From contig VXLJ01000019.1 in the NCBI GenBank assembly GCA_009841635.1, positions 1 to 64,000 on the forward strand: DNA of 64,000 bases, read 5' to 3'. The DNA is from Gammaproteobacteria bacterium (GTDB lineage: Bacteria > Pseudomonadota > Gammaproteobacteria > Pseudomonadales > Azotimanducaceae). Positions 60,069-64,000 of this stretch are shown one piece after another. The translations under genes were made by a program, and so were the position numbers. The notes below the pieces were generated by a model. It was not told the DNA's origin. It saw only the letters and a program-made list of their open reading frames with translations, and did no database searches. How positions within the stretch are numbered: position 1 is the first letter of the stretch; each line of letters starts with the position of its first letter.

Positions 60069-63000
60069 GTGACCCGCTCGATTATTGAATGGTCGATTCA
60101 CAATCGGCTTGCAGTCATTCTTTTGGCGTTGTTGCTAACGGGATTCGGCATATATAGCGTACTTCGTACGCCCGTAGACGCCATTCCAGACTTGTCGGAT
60201 GTGCAAGTCATTATCAAGACCGCATTCCCAGGGCAAGCGCCTCGAGTCATTGAAGACCAAGTCACTTACCCAATCACAACGGCGATGTTGTCGGTGCCAA
60301 AAACCACCTCTGTCCGAGGCTACTCATTTTTTGGCGATTCTTACGTTTATGTGATTTTTGAGGATGGCACGGACCTGTACTGGGCGCGCGCTCGCGTGTT
60401 GGAATACTTGAATCAGGTCGCTGCAAAGTTGCCGACCGGCGCAACCACGGCATTGGGTCCTGATGCCACCGGCGTTGGTTGGGTATATGAATATGCATTA
60501 GTCGATCGAACCGGACAACATGACTTAGAACAACTGCGAAGTCTTCAAGATTGGTTCTTGAAGTTCGAACTTCAAGCCGTCCCCGGCGTCGCAGAAGTGG
60601 CAACGGTTGGGGGCATGGTGCGACAGTATCAGGTTGTGTTAGACCCAGACCGTCTGCACGGCTTAGGTCTCACGCTTGGGCAAGTGAAACGAGCGATCAT
60701 CAGTAATAACCAAGAGGCAAGTGGTTCGGTCATCGAAATGGCGGAAGCAGAGTACTTGATTCGCTCGTCAGGTTACATACAGAACCTCGCTGATCTGCGT
60801 CAGATTCCTATTGCGGTGAACGCAAATGGGACCCCTATTCAGCTAGACGATGTCGCGCAGATCAAAATCGGACCACAAATGCGCCGCGGGATTGCCGAAC
60901 TAGATGGCGAGGGCGAGGTCGTCGGCGGCATCGTTGTCATGCGAGCGGGTGAGAATGCGGTCGCGACGATCGAAGGGGTTAAGCAACGCCTCGAAGAACT
61001 CAAGTCAGGCTTGCCGGCAGGCGTCGAGCTGGTCACAACGTATGACCGCTCGCGTCTTATCCATCGCGCAATTGAGACCTTGTTCACAACCTTAATTGAA
61101 GAGTTTCTCGTTGTGACGCTTGTATGTGCCGTGTTCCTCTTTCATTTTCGCTCCTCTTTGATCGTGATTTTGAGCTTGCCAGTTGCGATTCTGGGTGCGT
61201 TCATCGTCATGCGGCTACAGGGGCTCAATGCAAACATCATGTCCTTAGGCGGCATTGCCATTGCGGTTGGCGCGATGGTAGACGGGGCAATCGTGATGAT
61301 TGAAAACGCTCACCGCAAGATTGCTGCCACCACCGCCACAGCCGGTGAACTAACGAGTACCCGCCGTTGGGAAATCGTTCAAAATGCTGCGGCAGAAGTT
61401 GGTGGTCCCATTTTCACGTCGCTTTTGGTCATTACGCTGAGCTTCCTCCCAGTATTTACCCTCGAAGCTCAAGAAGGGCGGTTGTTTACGCCACTGGCAT
61501 TCACCAAAACCTACGCGATGGCCGTCGCGGCCATTCTGGCAATCACGCTTGTGCCAGTCTTATTGGGTTATTTCTTGCGTGGCCAAGTGCGTGAAGAGAC
61601 AGCTAATCCCATCAATCGCATATTGATTAAGGGTTTCAAACCCATGGTGGCCCAAACGCTCAAGTATCCAAAATGGACTTTGTTAGTGGGTTTCGTGATC
61701 CTCATTGTTGGTGCGTTGCCCATTATGAAAGTCGGATCGGAGTTTATGCCTCCTCTCGACGAAGGGGATTTGATGTATATGCCGAGCACTTATCCAGGCA
61801 TTTCGATTGACAAAGCGCGTGAGTTGCTGCAACAGACCGACAAAATCATTCGCACAACGCCTGAGGTCGAAAACGTATTTGGCAAGATAGGGCGTGCGGA
61901 GACGGCCACCGATCCAGCACCTCTCACGATGATTGAAACCATGATTCAGTTAAAACCGCGGGATGAATGGCGGCCGAATGTGACCATGGATTCGTTACGC
62001 GACGAACTCAATGCTAAAGTCAACATCCCGGGACTGAATAACACCTGGGTCATGCCGATACGAACTCGCATCGACATGCTGGCCACTGGTATGAAAACGC
62101 CCGTAGGCGTGAAAATCGCGGGGCCTGACTTGCGCGTAATCCAAACGATCGGCCAGCAACTTGAAACGGTGCTTAAGGGCATCCCTGGCACTGCATCGGT
62201 TTACTCTGAACGCGTTGCGGGCGCACGCTATATACATGTGAACATTGACCGAGATCGAGCAGCACGCTATGGCTTAGCTATTGAAGATATTCAAGAAGTG
62301 GTGCGCTTAGCAATTGGCGGCACGAATATCTCCTACACCATTGAAGGCTTGGCTCGGTACCCAATCAACCTGCGCTATCCACAACATTTACGCGATTCCC
62401 TAGAGAAATTGCGGTCGTTACCAATCGTGACGACGCGCGGCTCGCGAATCGCCTTAATCGATGTCGCGGAAATCACCGTTGAGGACGGGCCACCGGTGAT
62501 CAAGAGCGAGAATGCCCGGCCAAACGGCTGGATGTATATCGATATCACAGACCGCGATTTGGGTTCGTACGTCACCGAGGCCAGGCAAGTTGTGGCGACG
62601 CAAGTGGAGTTGCCCGTTGGCTATTCACTCGCCTGGTCTGGTCAATACGAATATCTTGTACGAGCACAGCAGCGGTTAATGCTCATCGGTCCTCTGACGC
62701 TTGGCATCGTGATGTTGTTGATTTATTTCAATTTCCGCCGAGTCAGGGAATGTGTCATGATCATGACCACAGTGCCCTTTGCGCTAAGCGGCGGCATTTT
62801 GCTGGTTTATTTCTTGGCGTATGACTTATCCGTTGCGGTCGGTGTGGGATTCATCGCCTTGGCTGGTGTCGCCGTAGAACTAGGCATATTGATGCTCACG
62901 TATCTGAATCTCGAAGTCACCACAGCGCAACAAATCGCACACCAGGCCAGTCGTGCGCTCACGCACGACGAACTGCGGCAAGCGGTAATCAACGGCGCAA

Positions 63001-63233
63001 GTCAACGGATTCGACCAATCGTTATGACCACGCTCACGATCGTATTAGGGTTGTTGCCGATCATGTTGGGGAGTGGTACAGGTTCTGAGGTTATGCAGCG
63101 TATTGCGGCCCCCTTGTTTGGTGGCATGTTGAGCGCGATGGCAATGGCGCTGTTGCTTATTCCCGCCATGTATTACTTGTGGCAAAGCAATGAGCTGACG
63201 CGCAGCGATTCGGCGGTAGCGACACCGACTTAA
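60069..63233 (+). CDS. cusA: Heavy-metal efflux RND pump, CusA-type (Cu/Ag)
   Basis: Proton-driven inner-membrane pump of the HME-RND family, 1054 residues. It has the family start RSIIEWSIHNRLAVILLALL, PVDAIPDLSDVQVII and two blocks of six membrane spans. The three methionines that bind Cu(I)/Ag(I) in E. coli CusA (573, 623, 672) have equivalents at Met571 (LMYMPSTYPG), Met621 (LTMIETMIQL) and Met670 (IDMLATGMKTP), all conserved and offset by two. This favours monovalent copper and silver rather than zinc or cobalt. The start is GTG 60069. No CusF chaperone or CusRS/CueR gene lies nearby. The downstream tatC is convergent. Confidence 0.9.
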   Translation: MTRSIIEWSIHNRLAVILLALLLTGFGIYSVLRTPVDAIPDLSDVQVIIKTAFPGQAPRVIEDQVTYPITTAMLSVPKTTSVRGYSFFGDSYVYVIFEDGTDLYWARARVLEYLNQVAAKLPTGATTALGPDATGVGWVYEYALVDRTGQHDLEQLRSLQDWFLKFELQAVPGVAEVATVGGMVRQYQVVLDPDRLHGLGLTLGQVKRAIISNNQEASGSVIEMAEAEYLIRSSGYIQNLADLRQIPIAVNANGTPIQLDDVAQIKIGPQMRRGIAELDGEGEVVGGIVVMRAGENAVATIEGVKQRLEELKSGLPAGVELVTTYDRSRLIHRAIETLFTTLIEEFLVVTLVCAVFLFHFRSSLIVILSLPVAILGAFIVMRLQGLNANIMSLGGIAIAVGAMVDGAIVMIENAHRKIAATTATAGELTSTRRWEIVQNAAAEVGGPIFTSLLVITLSFLPVFTLEAQEGRLFTPLAFTKTYAMAVAAILAITLVPVLLGYFLRGQVREETANPINRILIKGFKPMVAQTLKYPKWTLLVGFVILIVGALPIMKVGSEFMPPLDEGDLMYMPSTYPGISIDKARELLQQTDKIIRTTPEVENVFGKIGRAETATDPAPLTMIETMIQLKPRDEWRPNVTMDSLRDELNAKVNIPGLNNTWVMPIRTRIDMLATGMKTPVGVKIAGPDLRVIQTIGQQLETVLKGIPGTASVYSERVAGARYIHVNIDRDRAARYGLAIEDIQEVVRLAIGGTNISYTIEGLARYPINLRYPQHLRDSLEKLRSLPIVTTRGSRIALIDVAEITVEDGPPVIKSENARPNGWMYIDITDRDLGSYVTEARQVVATQVELPVGYSLAWSGQYEYLVRAQQRLMLIGPLTLGIVMLLIYFNFRRVRECVMIMTTVPFALSGGILLVYFLAYDLSVAVGVGFIALAGVAVELGILMLTYLNLEVTTAQQIAHQASRALTHDELRQAVINGASQRIRPIVMTTLTIVLGLLPIMLGSGTGSEVMQRIAAPLFGGMLSAMAMALLLIPAMYYLWQSNELTRSDSAVATPT

Positions 63234-63284
63234 TTGTTGTCTACACGGTTGAGATGGCGGCTCGCACCGTTCGTGCAGCAGCTA

Positions 63285-64000
63285 TCACGATGCTTCTTCA
63301 TCAGGCTTGAAAACCATTTTCGACAGCAGGATACCAAGTTCAAAAAGTATCCAAGCAGGAATCGCTAGCAGCACCTGCGAAATCACGTCTGGCGGTGTCA
63401 GGAGCATGCCTATGAAAAAGCAACCGACGACGATGTACGGTCGTTTGCGAGCGATTTTCTTCGGTGTGCTCAAACCAGCCAAAACAATCAACATCGTGGC
63501 AATTGGGATTTCAAAGACGATCCCAAAGGCGATGATGATTTTGATGACGAAACTCAGGTATGAATTGATGTCCGTCATCCAGGTCACGCCGTCTGGAATC
63601 GTCGCTGCGAAAAATCCAAACGCGAGCGGGAACACCACGAAATAGGCAAAGGCCATGCCTAGATAAAACAGCACGATGCTCGATACAAGCAACGGCACCG
63701 CGAATTTCTTCTCGCGTAGATAGAGCCCGGGTGCGACAAATGCCCAGATTTGATGTAAGACTAACGGCATACCCAGAATCAATGCGCCATAGGCCGCTAA
63801 CTTGAACGGCGTTAGGAATGGCGATGCAACTTCTGTCGCAATCATGGTTACGCCGGGCGGCAGGTGTGCCATTAGCGGGGCAGCCACCCACTCATACACC
63901 ACATTCGCAAACAACATTAACGGGATGAATGCGATCCCGATGGCGAGCAACGCCCTCAAAATGCGTTTGCGTAACTCGACGAGGTGGGTTAGAAGCGGCT
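63285..64000 (-). CDS. tatC: Sec-independent protein translocase TatC (partial, 5' end beyond the window)
   Basis: Core membrane component of the twin-arginine export system. Six spans are visible, with the family region MPLVLHQIWAFVAPGLYLREKK and the conserved Glu in LYLREK. The frame stays open past TTG 63959 to the window edge, where the minus strand encodes PLLTHLVELRKRILRALLAI, the usual TatC N-terminal region. Only a few residues before it are missing. tatA and tatB would lie beyond the edge. This system would export the Tat-signal DUF1552 protein at 31-32 kb. The stop lies 51 bases from the converging cusA gene. Confidence 0.95.
   Translation of the reverse strand, partial: PLLTHLVELRKRILRALLAIGIAFIPLMLFANVVYEWVAAPLMAHLPPGVTMIATEVASPFLTPFKLAAYGALILGMPLVLHQIWAFVAPGLYLREKKFAVPLLVSSIVLFYLGMAFAYFVVFPLAFGFFAATIPDGVTWMTDINSYLSFVIKIIIAFGIVFEIPIATMLIVLAGLSTPKKIARKRPYIVVGCFFIGMLLTPPDVISQVLLAIPAWILFELGILLSKMVFKPDEEAS

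Overview
The window looks like the chromosome of a free-living, probably marine gammaproteobacterium. The typing rests on gammaproteobacterial housekeeping genes and pairings: mutY next to yggX, gpmI/envC-type protease/rhodanese/secB, hslR followed by pckA, gshA, the ACP phosphodiesterase gene, dsbB, an yheS-type ABC-F gene, dtd, ntrBC, hisBA and a terminal tatC. Around these lie accessory catabolic genes common in heterotrophic marine lineages: a DUF1552/DUF1592/DUF1080 set, a phytanoyl-CoA dioxygenase, GH4, an LLM oxidoreductase and an SCP-x-type thiolase with a DUF35 partner. No rRNA, tRNA, IS element, prophage or CRISPR array was found.

Layout. 0.1-1.8 kb: a two-gene restriction-modification unit, a beta-class SPPY methyltransferase overlapping an SfiI-like endonuclease. 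1.8-7.7 kb (minus): ketopantoate-reductase-like gene, GH4 glycosidase, PhyH dioxygenase, secreted esterase, thiolase and DUF35 protein. 7.8-9.2 kb: cysQ and nudE. 9.5-10.4 kb: an Mrr-type endonuclease with an operator-like inverted repeat upstream. 10.6-17.2 kb (plus): hslR, pckA (no ordinary start codon), gshA, acpH, dsbB, yheS. 17.3-20.8 kb (minus): PDZ protein, LLM oxidoreductase with a clear terminator, secreted M9-like metalloprotease. 21.2-28.7 kb (plus): two overlapping ABC exporter genes, the first with an unusual extra membrane domain, then a membrane sensor fused to a PP2C/SpoIIE phosphatase and a STAS domain. 28.8-31.1 kb: aldehyde dehydrogenase with terminator, a hairpin-rich non-coding stretch, and a small cysteine-rich secreted protein. 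31.1-37.1 kb: DUF1552/DUF1592 pair, DUF1080 protein, amidohydrolase. 37.2-40.8 kb (minus): methyltransferase, small membrane protein, MOSC protein, alpha/beta hydrolase, yggX, mutY. 40.9-47.2 kb (plus): hypothetical gene, hisB, hisA, then a Pho-box-preceded beta-helix-like lipoprotein and TonB-dependent receptor. 47.3-51.1 kb: envC-like, gpmI, rhodanese, secB. 51.1-54.1 kb (minus): trmL, ntrC, ntrB, headed by a sigma-54 promoter and two NtrC boxes. 54.2-56.8 kb: NAD-dependent epimerase, TusA-like protein and a PP-loop thiolation-type enzyme. 56.8-63.2 kb (plus): dtd and a Cus-type copper/silver efflux operon. 63.3-64.0 kb: tatC, cut by the window edge.

The most informative regulatory readings are the sigma-54 promoter with tandem NtrC sites in front of ntrBC (with no glnA beside it) and the Pho box in front of the lipoprotein/TonB-receptor pair, which suggests phosphate-starvation control of an outer-membrane uptake pair. 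The best candidate for an undescribed system is the ABC exporter pair followed by a sensor-phosphatase-STAS protein. All names are assigned from motifs read by eye; no database search was run.
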